A stretch of 64,000 bases of DNA. It comes from an uncultured Bacteroidota bacterium. GTDB taxonomy: Bacteria > Bacteroidota > Bacteroidia > Chitinophagales > Chitinophagaceae. Positions 51,138 through 60,128 of this stretch are shown here, one piece after another (position 1 is the stretch's first letter; every line of letters begins with the position of its first letter). The translations under genes were made by a program, and so were the position numbers. The notes below the pieces were generated by a model. The model saw only the letters and a program-made list of their open reading frames with translations. It was not told the origin of the DNA and searched no databases. The stretch lies in NCBI GenBank assembly GCA_903877645.1, contig CAIRES010000048.1, positions 62,001-126,000 on the forward strand, read 5' to 3'.

Positions 51138-52376
51138 TTATGCCAATGCCTTTTTGGCTGCCAGGAAGTTGGAGAGTGTACGTACATTTTTTTCATGACG
51201 TGCCACAAACGGGTTGCTTTCGTCCCATACATAGCCGGCTAATACCGAGCATATCTGTCCGCGTATTTCCAGGTCGGGTTCCGGGGCAAAGAATATATTA
51301 AAGAGTGAGCCGTCGTACCAGCCATTCACGTAGGTGCGGAATACGTCCACTCCTTTTGCCATAGGCGCCATGTATTCATCTTTCCAGTTCACCTCTTCTC
51401 CGTTCAGGTGCCGTATCACCAGGTTGGCCGCCATTTGTGCCGATACAGATGCCAGCGTAACGCCCGATGAAAACACAGGGTCGAGGAACTCAGTAACATT
51501 GCCGGTAAGCACAAATCCCTTACCAAAGAAAGCATCCGTAGTGGAACTCCAGCCTTGAAGGGTCTTAGGCTCGTCCCATACCATCTCGCAGTTTTCAAAG
51601 CGGTCGGCCAGTTCAGGCTCCGCGGCCAGCAAAGCGAGGTATTGTTCTTTTAATGTGCCCTTGTATTGCTCAAAGAATTCAGGATCGCCTACATAGCCTA
51701 CCGATGTGTTGCCATTAGAGAAGGGGATTACCCATATCCAGGTTTTCGGGTTATGCACGTACACCACAATACGGTTTGGCTCGAAGGCCTGGTCGCGCTT
51801 AGGGTCGGTAATATGACAGAACACTGCTTTGCGCGGGGGCATAGAAGATGGCCGTTCCAGCCCGAATAATTTGGGGATCACCCGGCCGTAGCCACTGCCA
51901 TCTACAATAAATCTTGCCCTGATGGTGTCCGTATTGCCTGTTATATCTTTTACGGTTATGATAGAGTGGTCGTCATTTATTTTAATGTCGATAACCTCAG
52001 TTTCATAGTTGACGGAAACACCCATGCGCTCACATTCATCGGCAAGGGTCTTATCAAAATCGGCGCGTGGTACCTGCCACGTCCATTGCCAGCCATGTGT
52101 GTATTGATTAGAGAAATTGAAATCACAGATATTTCCATCCATCACAAACTTAGCTCCGTCCTTGCGCTGAAATCCTTTTGCTTTCACGGCATCCAGCAAT
52201 CCTGCTTCTTCCAGCGCTTCCATGCAGCGGGGCAAGAGGCTCTCTCCGATCACGAACCGGGGAAATTTCATCTTCTCCACCACTTGTACCGAAAAACCCG
52301 CGCGGTGTATAATAGCCGCAGCTATAGAGCCTGCCGGGCCGGCACCGATCACCAGTACGTCAACTTGTTTCTTCAT
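51138..52376 (-). CDS. FAD-dependent oxidoreductase, halogenase/geranylgeranyl-reductase type
   Basis: 412 residues. The FAD-binding motif is VLVIGAGPAGSIAAAIIHRAGF; DGSGYGRVIPKLFGLE follows at about 170. It has TWIWVIPFSNGNTSVGYVGD, close to the WxWxIP motif of flavin-dependent halogenases, and EFLDPVFSSGVTLA near the end. The Lys that positions HOCl in tryptophan halogenases is not confidently located. Flexirubin pigments can be chlorinated, and similar enzymes occur in those clusters. Halogenase or reductase activity cannot be settled from sequence. Second gene of the trio. Confidence 0.88.
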   Translation of the reverse strand: MKKQVDVLVIGAGPAGSIAAAIIHRAGFSVQVVEKMKFPRFVIGESLLPRCMEALEEAGLLDAVKAKGFQRKDGAKFVMDGNICDFNFSNQYTHGWQWTWQVPRADFDKTLADECERMGVSVNYETEVIDIKINDDHSIITVKDITGNTDTIRARFIVDGSGYGRVIPKLFGLERPSSMPPRKAVFCHITDPKRDQAFEPNRIVVYVHNPKTWIWVIPFSNGNTSVGYVGDPEFFEQYKGTLKEQYLALLAAEPELADRFENCEMVWDEPKTLQGWSSTTDAFFGKGFVLTGNVTEFLDPVFSSGVTLASVSAQMAANLVIRHLNGEEVNWKDEYMAPMAKGVDVFRTYVNGWYDGSLFNIFFAPEPDLEIRGQICSVLAGYVWDESNPFVARHEKNVRTLSNFLAAKKALA

Positions 52377-52411
52377 AAATGTTAATTCAGATAGGCAATG
52401 ATCAAAACAAC

Positions 52412-53506
52412 TTATTTCTTTTTCAATTCCAGTATGGTATGGCTCAGTCCTATATCATCATATTGCTTCACTACTTCAAATCCTGTTTCGTCTATCAGCT
52501 TCAGGTACACCTGGCTGTCATACATCTGGCTGTTGCCATTGGCCATGGTAGTGAAATATAAAGAAGACATCTGCAGGCTGAAGGCCGATGCCTCGAACCG
52601 CTGGCAGTCCCAAAATGTTTCGTTGATGAATACGCGGCCATGATCAGGCAGCATATCGTGGCATTTATGCAATATGCCTACTATTTCATTATCAGAAAAG
52701 CAGTCGAGGAATTGGCTCATGAAGATCACATCATAACCTTCGGGTAGTTTCAGGCTGTTGTCCAGTATATTGTGCGGATGATAAGACACCCGGCCTGCAT
52801 GCCCAGCATCCTCGATATTTTTCTTAGCCACGTTCAGTTGCACCTGCAGGTCCAGCAAGCCCAGTTCCACTTCTTTATTGTACTCCATGCAGGCCAGTGT
52901 CCACTTGCCTGTGTTAGCGCCAATGTCTAATATTTTCTTTGGAGATGAGGCGAATACTAAAGGAAGAATCTCGGGGAAAGCCTGGTCGGAGTAATAATGA
53001 TCGAAAGCAAACCAGCTACTGCGGGCGGGTTCAGGCAATATAGATAATCCCTGATAGATCGTTTCCCAATCGCCGAGGTGCCTTAGCCCTTTTGGCTTGC
53101 CCTCGTTGATGGATGCTTCCAGGTCTTGCGCGCCATCGTAGCACACATCCCGCATAAAATCGGTATTGATACGTGCCATCGGGTGGTTGAGAAATACATG
53201 CCCTGTTTTAGACAGCATGAACCTGTCATCTTTACGGAAGAGCAGCCCTATACCCAGCCCGGCTTCCATAAGTACCCGCACACCATAATGGGGCATATTC
53301 ACAGCCTCGGCTACTTCCTGCAGTGTGGCACCCACAAGGCGGGCATCTTCCACATACTTCAGTATACCCCTGTCGCGCAGGATCACAGATGCCTGGAATA
53401 CGTATGGGGCAAACGCTATGTATTGTGCGTCTTTTATAGCCTGGAATGCTGATTTTTTATCTTCCTCGAATAAATGCTTCGCAGCTTTCTTTTCTGTTAC
53501 TTCCAC
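52412..53506 (-). CDS. SAM-dependent O-methyltransferase (class II small-molecule type)
   Basis: 364 residues. The N-terminal ~110 form a dimerisation/winged-helix region (LQEVAEAVNMPHYGVRVLME). The Rossmann part has KKILDIGANTGKWTLACMEY as motif I, then EVELGLLDLQVQLN, YDVIFMSQFLDCFSD and HGRVFINETFWDC. This is the layout of O-methyltransferases acting on polyketide or aromatic hydroxyl groups. It begins the operon that continues with the FAD enzyme (35 nt) and the ketosynthase-like gene. A role in finishing an aryl-polyene or flexirubin head group is inference. Confidence 0.9.
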   Translation of the reverse strand: MEVTEKKAAKHLFEEDKKSAFQAIKDAQYIAFAPYVFQASVILRDRGILKYVEDARLVGATLQEVAEAVNMPHYGVRVLMEAGLGIGLLFRKDDRFMLSKTGHVFLNHPMARINTDFMRDVCYDGAQDLEASINEGKPKGLRHLGDWETIYQGLSILPEPARSSWFAFDHYYSDQAFPEILPLVFASSPKKILDIGANTGKWTLACMEYNKEVELGLLDLQVQLNVAKKNIEDAGHAGRVSYHPHNILDNSLKLPEGYDVIFMSQFLDCFSDNEIVGILHKCHDMLPDHGRVFINETFWDCQRFEASAFSLQMSSLYFTTMANGNSQMYDSQVYLKLIDETGFEVVKQYDDIGLSHTILELKKK

Positions 53507-53608
53507 AATAATGAAATTAAACTCCCGTATGAGAAGGAATGTACTTCACCTCTTTTTGGGATAAAAATATAATAAATATCAACAATATACTTGCTTGGCA
53601 AAAATAAC

Positions 53609-53638
53609 AAAAGCAAGCCTTAATTGGTGCTTGCTTTT
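53609..53638. terminator. Bidirectional terminator between lepB and the methyltransferase operon
   Basis: 10-bp arms AAAAGCAAGC / GCTTGCTTTT with a 10-nt loop and T-runs on both sides. It ends lepB on the minus strand. Confidence 0.8.
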
Positions 53639-53692
53639 GGTTTTTTATCTGTCTGATCTTTGTATAATCCTGTGATTAATACGGTAGAATGC

Positions 53693-54919
53693 TTATTCCT
53701 CTAATGAATGTATGCCATGCAGCAGTCGTTTCCAGCGCATGTCCTTAATGCCGTCTTTGCCATAACTGAGCCATACGAACCAAGCCTTGCCTACTATGTG
53801 GTCTACAGGAACAAAACCCCAGTAGCGGGAGTCGAGTGAATTATGGCGGTTATCTCCCATCATCCAGTAATAGTCCATTTTAAAGGTATAAGAAGTGGCC
53901 TCTTTACCATTGATGATGAACTTGCCACCCTGCTCTTCCAGCGTATTACCTTCATAATTGCGGATAATACGGCGGTAAAGGGCAATGGTTTGTGGTGTAA
54001 GCTGCACGGTTACGCCTTCTTTGGGTATAGTGATAGGCCCATAATTATCGCGGTTCCATTTATAGTTGGCCGTATCCAGCGGGAAGACCCAATCTCCTGC
54101 AAAAACCGGGCTTACGCCCGCCGGGTAAAGTTCCCACAGTGCCACAGAAGATACATTAGCTGCTTTCTTCACGAGGTCCACCTGCCTGTTTTCGAGGTTG
54201 TACGCGAGGTAGCCCGCCGGGGGGGGGGAAGGCATATTGTCGGTCGTTTCCAGGTCATCATCTATTGCAGGCGCGCCGCCGGTGGTCTTTACCAGGTAGT
54301 TCAGTTTGGAGTGCGGGAACAGCACATTGGGCTGGCCATTGATGTATACACGGCCATGCTTTACTTCCAGTACATCGCCGGGTATGCCTATGCACCTTTT
54401 GATGTAGTTGTCTTCCTTATCTACAGGACGGGTGATGATCTTGTAGTTGGCGAGTATGTTGTCCCTGCCATTGACACGGCAAGCCTGGTAATAATCTGTT
54501 TCGCCGGACTGGTCGGCCAGCACAGTATCGCCGCCGGGATAGTTGAACACCACCACATCGTTGCGCTCTACATGCCCAAAGCCGGGCAGGCGGTGATAAC
54601 CCCATTTCACTGCTTCGGTATATGATTTGCCACCTGTAAAAGGCATAGTGTTGTGCACCAGTGGCACCGCCAGCGGCGTCATAGGTATGCGTGGACCATA
54701 AGCCAGCTTGCTCACAAACAGAAAATCATTCACCAGCATAGTTCCTTCCATCGATCCGGTAGGTATCGTATAAGCTTCAAAAAGAAAAGTACGGATAAGA
54801 GTGGCAGCTACTATGGCGAATACGCCTGCATCAATCCATTCGCGCCATACGGATTTCTTTTTCCTGGTTGTTGTCGTAGTAGTATCGGTAGTTGTTTCTT
54901 TTTTGCTCCAGAAGGCCAT
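53693..54919 (-). CDS. lepB: Signal peptidase I (large Bacteroidota form)
   Basis: 408 residues from the ATG at 54919, set by the promoter element TACTTTTG at 54939-54946. TM segment AGVFAIVAATLIRTFLFEAY at about 30-50, then YTIPTGSMEGTML with the catalytic Ser and NYIKRCIGIPGDVLEV with the catalytic Lys. A large insertion between these and the C-terminal MGDNRHNSLDSRYWGFVP box makes it longer than the E. coli enzyme, as is usual in this phylum. It removes signal peptides from Sec-exported proteins. A run of ten G (54219-54228, minus-strand C) encodes MPSPPPAG within the insertion. Confidence 0.96.
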   Translation of the reverse strand: MAFWSKKETTTDTTTTTTRKKKSVWREWIDAGVFAIVAATLIRTFLFEAYTIPTGSMEGTMLVNDFLFVSKLAYGPRIPMTPLAVPLVHNTMPFTGGKSYTEAVKWGYHRLPGFGHVERNDVVVFNYPGGDTVLADQSGETDYYQACRVNGRDNILANYKIITRPVDKEDNYIKRCIGIPGDVLEVKHGRVYINGQPNVLFPHSKLNYLVKTTGGAPAIDDDLETTDNMPSPPPAGYLAYNLENRQVDLVKKAANVSSVALWELYPAGVSPVFAGDWVFPLDTANYKWNRDNYGPITIPKEGVTVQLTPQTIALYRRIIRNYEGNTLEEQGGKFIINGKEATSYTFKMDYYWMMGDNRHNSLDSRYWGFVPVDHIVGKAWFVWLSYGKDGIKDMRWKRLLHGIHSLEE

Positions 54920-54938
54920 GTGGGGTGTTATGATTGTC

Positions 54939-54946
54939 CAAAAGTA
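54939..54946 (-). promoter_or_regulatory. Promoter -7 element of lepB
   Basis: TACTTTTG on the minus strand, 19 nt before the ATG at 54919, and inside the longer frame that starts at 55003. It decides the lepB start. Confidence 0.5.
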
Positions 54947-55073
54947 ACAACTTCCCTTGCAATTTATTGTATCAGGCCGCATACTTAAATGAATATTTAA
55001 CAATTATAATAACTCGTTCCCCATAAAGCAGGGGCTTGTTTTTTATTAATATATTTATGTGTTTTTTAGTATC

Positions 55074-57746
55074 ATGACCCATAATCAATTGCCTGAAAAA
55101 GATCTGCATATTCCTATCCGGGAAGAAAATAGCCATACAATTCATCTGAAAGAAGAATTTGTAAGGTGGCTTTTGTCGGTACTCGGTGGTATCGCATTAT
55201 TTCTGCCGGTTGCTTTCATTATTCAAAAAATCTATCATCCCGACATCGCACAGCGGATGGAGACAGCAAAAAAATTGTTGATCTCGTCGTCAATGGTGAT
55301 GCCCGAGCCTATGGAGGCAATGTTGTTCAGGGTGGGTATCGTTACCATTTTCCTGGGTATGCTGGGATGTTATCAGTTGCTCTCAAAAAGCAAGCTCCCC
55401 TGGTCACTGACCGCATCTTCCTTTTTCAGGGCTTTTTCAGCTCTGGTTTTGCTGCTCGTCATTGCGATTTTTTATTTTGACTTTGCCGCACCAAACCCCT
55501 TCCCGGATGGCCCGGAGCAAGGATACTTTTTAGGAGACCAAAATAATTTCAACAACTTCTTCGGGCAGGTGATACCGGGCTGGTTTGCGTGGGGCTATAC
55601 GCTCGCGCTTTTCCCTTTGACCACTTATCTTTTCTTCGGCATTAAAAAGTATGGCTGGGAGGGAAAGAAAACATACAAGCGGATCGTAGCGGGTATAGGG
55701 TATCCATCTGTCATTGCCATGCTTGCTGCCTTAGTGGTCATGAATACTTTTTCCTTCCCGTACTCCTGGCAGCAGAAAAATGACTTCACCGCAGTCTACT
55801 ATTCGGCTACGCAGGTATATGCGGGCGTACCTATGCTGGTGGGGCACTTTACTGATACTTATGGATTGTATCCCCATTTCCTTGCTCCCGTTTTCAAGCT
55901 GATCGGGTTGTCCGTAGTTAAGTTCACATTGGTGATGTCGTTGCTTTTGGCAATGGCCTTTGCGCTTAATTTTTTTTTCCTGAAACGATGGGTGCATAAC
56001 AAGGTCATCCTTTTTTCGGGTTTCTTTACCCTTATCATGTTCTCCTATCTTGGCCCCCGGCTCTCCGGCCCGTACGATAGCATTTTTGCTTTCTTCCCTA
56101 TCCGGTACTTGCTCCCCTCAGTGCTTGTGGTACTGGCTACAAACTATTTCACCAAAAGGTCTGCAACAATATATTGGCTCACTTGTTTTTTTACGGCATG
56201 TGGAGTGTTGTGGAACCCTGAGCTTGGCATTGTATGCTGCGGGTCGTGGCTGCTCACCAATACCTATTACGATTGGTACGGACCCGGTGGCAAGGTGCAA
56301 CTGAAAAAAATAGCCCGCCATTGGCTGGCCGTTGCCGGCATCCTCGTTGCTGTTTTTTATTGCTGGAAACTGTTGATCTACCTGTGCTATGGCACCTGGC
56401 CCGACATGTCCATACTCTTCAGTACGATGTCGGTATTTGAGAACATAGGGCTGAACCTGCTGCCCATGGTATTGGTGCATCCATGGAATGTGATGACGCT
56501 CGTACTATGTACCGGGTTTTTGTATGCAATAGTGAACTGGTCTAAAAAGCAGGTCACCTCTCGTGCCGCAATCATTTTATTATTGTCACTCATCAGCCTC
56601 GGTTTCTTCTTTTACTTCCAGGGGCGCAGCCACAACTGGAATTTTTCGGCCAGTTCAGGGTTTTGTATCATGTTGCTCGTGTTGCTTGGCAATGAGTTGT
56701 GGCAATGGGTAAAAACAAAGGATGTATTTGCACTCAATGGCTTGTTTATCATTTTTCTTTTTATCATTTCTTTTTCATTTTTTGAAGCATTGCTCAATAC
56801 AGATAAAATATATGCCGCCTTCTTCCAGCAAAAGGAAAAGGACGAGCAATCGTTGGAGCAGCAGATGTATGAAGGCAACAAAGAGTTCTTTTTACAAAAG
56901 ACATCAGAATACCAGAAGGTGCACATCCTTTCATCAAGAAAATATCCCGCTATGTATTTTGATGGCAGCAAAAGGATCAACGCAACAAATCCCGGACTGG
57001 AAGACCTTTTCCTGGCCAGTGACCTGAGGCAACTGGAGGCAGATGTCAGGGACTCCTCTGCCGATATTTTTATTGAGCCATACAACCTGGGGCACATGCC
57101 TTTTATCAATCACTCGCTCGCCATTGCAGGGGCTGCTTACCAGTACAAAGATGTACATGAGACCATGTACCTGTTGGAAAAAAGAACATCACCTATCCCT
57201 TCCCAAACTTTCTTTGGTAACACCGAAGCAATGGTAATACACAGGAAGTATACTGACGATACAGCAGGTATAGGTATGAGGGTACGTGATGGCGATGGCC
57301 TGGGTAAGGTTTCGTTGAATAGTGGATTTTCCATTCAGGTATTGTTCTATCCCGATGTGCAGATGTTCCCTTATGCTACTATAATAGGCAACAGCCTGGA
57401 TAATAATGGGTTTGTGTTCAGCAAAGTATTGTACTCGCGCGATTACCTGTTTGGCCTCGATGGCAAAAGCTGGCGGTTCCCTGTTCCCTTCTACCAGTGG
57501 GATTACTGTGTGATCAATATATATCCCACTCATCTGGATGTCTATCAGAATGGCAGCCTGGTCACTACTTTTCCCGTTGATGGCCCGATGCGTCAGTCGC
57601 TCGGGCAGCTATGTATCGGCAATATCAATGGGCAGCACTATCTCATCGGCCCCATATCCGAGGTGGCTGTAGCCAACAAGGCAATAGACAGCACGGTCAT
57701 TCGCCAAACATGGCAGGCCATCGCACAAAGCATTAAGGCTCAATAG
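55074..57746 (+). CDS. Large membrane protein with C-terminal LamG-like domain
   Basis: 890 residues from the ATG at 55074 (a GTG 15 nt upstream is in frame). About 13 membrane helices span residues 30-600 (WLLSVLGGIALFLPVAFII, VGIVTIFLGMLGCYQLL ...). A loop reads GHFTDTYGLYPHFLAPVFKLIG, like the first loop of GT-C proteins. From about 600 a soluble part follows; its last ~150 residues (GFSIQVLFYPDVQMFPYATI ... YVNG-like VYQNGSLVTTFPVDG ... LCIGNINGQHYLIGPISEVA) resemble a concanavalin-A/LamG sandwich. A membrane glycosyltransferase-like protein fused to a glycan-binding domain is plausible, unproven. Confidence 0.78.
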   Translation: MTHNQLPEKDLHIPIREENSHTIHLKEEFVRWLLSVLGGIALFLPVAFIIQKIYHPDIAQRMETAKKLLISSSMVMPEPMEAMLFRVGIVTIFLGMLGCYQLLSKSKLPWSLTASSFFRAFSALVLLLVIAIFYFDFAAPNPFPDGPEQGYFLGDQNNFNNFFGQVIPGWFAWGYTLALFPLTTYLFFGIKKYGWEGKKTYKRIVAGIGYPSVIAMLAALVVMNTFSFPYSWQQKNDFTAVYYSATQVYAGVPMLVGHFTDTYGLYPHFLAPVFKLIGLSVVKFTLVMSLLLAMAFALNFFFLKRWVHNKVILFSGFFTLIMFSYLGPRLSGPYDSIFAFFPIRYLLPSVLVVLATNYFTKRSATIYWLTCFFTACGVLWNPELGIVCCGSWLLTNTYYDWYGPGGKVQLKKIARHWLAVAGILVAVFYCWKLLIYLCYGTWPDMSILFSTMSVFENIGLNLLPMVLVHPWNVMTLVLCTGFLYAIVNWSKKQVTSRAAIILLLSLISLGFFFYFQGRSHNWNFSASSGFCIMLLVLLGNELWQWVKTKDVFALNGLFIIFLFIISFSFFEALLNTDKIYAAFFQQKEKDEQSLEQQMYEGNKEFFLQKTSEYQKVHILSSRKYPAMYFDGSKRINATNPGLEDLFLASDLRQLEADVRDSSADIFIEPYNLGHMPFINHSLAIAGAAYQYKDVHETMYLLEKRTSPIPSQTFFGNTEAMVIHRKYTDDTAGIGMRVRDGDGLGKVSLNSGFSIQVLFYPDVQMFPYATIIGNSLDNNGFVFSKVLYSRDYLFGLDGKSWRFPVPFYQWDYCVINIYPTHLDVYQNGSLVTTFPVDGPMRQSLGQLCIGNINGQHYLIGPISEVAVANKAIDSTVIRQTWQAIAQSIKAQ

Positions 57747-57824
57747 CAAATACTTACCTCAAATAAAAGTTGATCTTTTTCTAAAAGCAGCAAATCTTTT
57801 GTCACGGTTCTGTCGTATATACTT

Positions 57825-57843
57825 CCTCCGGTCATGCCGGAGG
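57825..57843 (+). terminator. Hairpin between the LamG membrane protein and the HMA-like gene
   Basis: Perfect 7-bp arms CCTCCGG / CCGGAGG with loop TCATG, followed by ATTGTTTATTT. It is 78 nt after the upstream stop. Confidence 0.5.
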
Positions 57844-57869
57844 ATTGTTTATTTACAAAACGAACGACT

Positions 57870-58301
57870 ATGAAAAAGAACATGATCAAAAAAGTGGCCA
57901 TTGGCACTGCATCCGTTTTCCTGCTGCTTGTTGGCGTGCTGTGCATACATATATATATCGTTACGCGCCCCAAGGCACCTGACGCCAATACTATTGTAAT
58001 GGCGCGGATCGACATCAAACAACCTATCACTAAAGCAGATGCCGATAAGATCACTGAATGGATGTATCAACAGAATGGCATAGACCATGTGGTATGTAAT
58101 CCTTCTATGGATAACATAGTCTTTACTTTCTTCCCGATAAAGGCTAACGCCAACGATATTACTGCGCAATTGAAAACGGCTTTTAACCTGCAAAGCGCTA
58201 AACGTTACCTGCCGACGGAAGCTGAAATGCAGAGTGGATGCCCCGTGGCCTCAACTTCCTATACATATAAGATGTACAATTTTATCAAAAAAACATTTTA
58301 A
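57870..58301 (+). CDS. Membrane-anchored HMA-like small protein
   Basis: 143 residues from the ATG at 57870. One N-terminal membrane segment (IGTASVFLLLVGVLCIHIYIV). Residues ~45-110 read like the beta-alpha-beta-beta-alpha-beta ferredoxin-like fold of heavy-metal-associated domains (VMARIDIKQPITKADADKI ... DHVVCNPSMDNIVFTFFPIK), but the CxxC metal pair is absent. A lone CPV motif occurs near the end (MQSGCPVASTS). It lies 36 nt before a truncated hemoglobin lipoprotein and is probably co-transcribed, so a periplasmic haem or redox role is possible (inference). Confidence 0.7.
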   Translation: MKKNMIKKVAIGTASVFLLLVGVLCIHIYIVTRPKAPDANTIVMARIDIKQPITKADADKITEWMYQQNGIDHVVCNPSMDNIVFTFFPIKANANDITAQLKTAFNLQSAKRYLPTEAEMQSGCPVASTSYTYKMYNFIKKTF

Positions 58302-58337
58302 TTAATCATCAATTTATTTAACCAAAAACAGAGTCCT

Positions 58338-58892
58338 ATGAAAAGCAGGATAATTATTTTCTCATTGGCGGCAGTAGCAGGTGTAAGTATGTTCTCAGCG
58401 ACATCTTGCAAAAAATCAAGTTCATCCACCACGATGACCTTGTATGATTCCCTGGGTGGGGCAACAATGGTTTCGGACCCTACTGCTTCAGGCACCATGA
58501 TCGAAAAAGGCCGCCTCGGCCTCAGATCAGTTGTAGACAGTACCATATTTGTTATAGCCGGTGATACCGCTATAAATGGACATTTCACAGTGTTGCTTGC
58601 CGAAGTAACTGCCGGGAACACCAGTGGTTTCTCTGCACTGAGCAAAAACCTTACCGACTTCTTTTGTGTAGCTACAGGCGCCAAAGATTTTACTTATGGT
58701 GGCAAAAGTATGGTAGCCGCGCACGACCCGGCCCAAAACAGCCGCATGAATGGCAAAGCAGACAGCAGTGATTTCAACGCATTTGTGGGAGACCTTGTAG
58801 TGGGCGCTAAGAAGAACGGACTGTCTGACCAGCTAATAGGCCAGGTAGGCACCTTGGTGTACACACTGGAAGGCCAGGTAGTTCAGAAGTAA
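58338..58892 (+). CDS. Group I truncated hemoglobin-like lipoprotein
   Basis: 184 residues. Lipoprotein signal AAVAGVSMFSATSC. Then TLYDSLGGATMV, the typical start of truncated globins (LYexLGG), and FFCVATGAKDFTYGGKSMVAAHD, where the His in the MxxAH segment matches the proximal haem ligand of trHbI. The remainder fits the G-H helices (FNAFVGDLVVGAKKNGLSDQ). Tethering a globin by lipid to the periplasm is unusual; functions of soluble relatives are NO or O2 binding. The B-helix distal Tyr is not identifiable. Co-transcribed with the HMA-like protein. Confidence 0.82.
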   Translation: MKSRIIIFSLAAVAGVSMFSATSCKKSSSSTTMTLYDSLGGATMVSDPTASGTMIEKGRLGLRSVVDSTIFVIAGDTAINGHFTVLLAEVTAGNTSGFSALSKNLTDFFCVATGAKDFTYGGKSMVAAHDPAQNSRMNGKADSSDFNAFVGDLVVGAKKNGLSDQLIGQVGTLVYTLEGQVVQK

Positions 58893-58910
58893 TTCAACGT
58901 TTGTTTACAG

Positions 58911-58945
58911 AATGGGTGTCGCCAACCGGCGGCACCCATTTTTTA
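58911..58945. terminator. Bidirectional terminator between the globin gene and hemW
   Basis: Arms AATGGGTG / CACCCATT with inner GCC/GGC pairing and a T-run on the plus side. Confidence 0.75.
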
Positions 58946-60121
58946 TTGTTCTGTAATAAACAATTCTCCGGCTATGCGGTCGGCAAATAGCTTGCCTGCG
59001 TTGGTGAGGATCAGTTTGCGGCCTTCCTGCCGCACCCATTTTTTCTCCTGGAAGAGGTGGCTGCTCTTTTCTACTTCAGTGGCGCAAGTATCGTCCCATT
59101 CGCGGGCTATTCTATCCAGATCACAACCCCACATAGTGCGCAGGGAGGTCATAATGTATTCATTGAGGTGCTGTATGGATGTGAGTTGCTCCTCTTCAAA
59201 TATCGGCTTCTGTTCTTTGAGTATGGCTGTGGTGTACTGCGCATTATTGGCCACGTTCCACCTGCGGGCAGAGCCATTGAAGGAATGTGCCGATGGTCCT
59301 ATGCCGAGGTAGTGATTGCCCCGCCAGTAATTAGTATTGTGTATGGCGTGCCGACCCGGCAGGCTTAGGTTAGATATTTCGTAGTGGTCGTAACCCATAG
59401 CGGCCGCCTGCTCCATCAGTATCTCGAATTGTGCTGCAGCCCGATCTGCATCTACAGGCGCTGCTTTCTTATTCAGTATAGCATATTGCAGGGCGGTCTT
59501 TTCTTCTACCGTTAGCGCATAAGCCGAGAAGTGGGGGATACGCAGCTCTGTTATTTTGGAGAGGTTCTTCAGCCAGTCTTTGTCTGTCAGTCCCGGGGTA
59601 CCATATATAAGGTCTATGCTTAGATTATCGAAGCCTGCATCCTGCGCGGCCTTAATGGCATAGTCGGCCTCCTGTGCATTATGCGCCCGCTTCATATACA
59701 GCAGGTCTTCTTCTCTAAAGGATTGCACCCCTATACTGAACCGGGAAACAGGAGTGCCTCTTAGCGACCGCAGGTATTCTTTACTGAGGTCATCAGGGTT
59801 GGCCTCCAGCGTACACTCCTTTATGTTATTTACAGGGTTGGATTTCAGTATGGCATCAAACAGCCTGTTGATCTCATCTGCCGACAGCAGGGAGGGGGTG
59901 CCGCCGCCAAAATAGATGGTTTCCACCTCAGCCCCTTGCAGGTATTCCTGTCGCATCGCGATCTCTGCGATCATTGCCTCCAGTAGTTCGTCTTTATACT
60001 TTAGCGATGTGGAGAAATGGAAGTTGCAATACACACATGCTTGCTTGCAAAATGGTATATGCAGGTAAATACCTGCTTTTTTTTTGCCGCTCGTTTCTAT
60101 CTGCTCATCCTTTTTCTGCAT
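58943..60121 (-). CDS. hemW: Radical SAM family haem chaperone HemW
   Basis: 392 residues. The radical SAM motif is CKQACVYCNF (CxxxCxxC, followed by F as in HemW), then YFGGGTPSLLS. The N-terminal AGIYLHIPF and the SIDLIYGTPGLTDKDWL segment are typical; the C-terminal part ends with the HemW winged-helix region (LTSIQHLNEYIMTSLRTMWG). HemW binds haem and delivers it to respiratory proteins; it is often misnamed coproporphyrinogen III oxidase. It is adjacent to, and convergent with, the globin lipoprotein. Confidence 0.94.
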   Translation of the reverse strand: MQKKDEQIETSGKKKAGIYLHIPFCKQACVYCNFHFSTSLKYKDELLEAMIAEIAMRQEYLQGAEVETIYFGGGTPSLLSADEINRLFDAILKSNPVNNIKECTLEANPDDLSKEYLRSLRGTPVSRFSIGVQSFREEDLLYMKRAHNAQEADYAIKAAQDAGFDNLSIDLIYGTPGLTDKDWLKNLSKITELRIPHFSAYALTVEEKTALQYAILNKKAAPVDADRAAAQFEILMEQAAAMGYDHYEISNLSLPGRHAIHNTNYWRGNHYLGIGPSAHSFNGSARRWNVANNAQYTTAILKEQKPIFEEEQLTSIQHLNEYIMTSLRTMWGCDLDRIAREWDDTCATEVEKSSHLFQEKKWVRQEGRKLILTNAGKLFADRIAGELFITEQ

Positions 60122-60128
60122 TGGTGCG

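Noticed and set aside
51138-52376. Firm call as tryptophan halogenase
   Set aside because: Only a WxWxIP-like motif is seen and the catalytic Lys could not be placed; geranylgeranyl-reductase-like enzymes share most of the same features.
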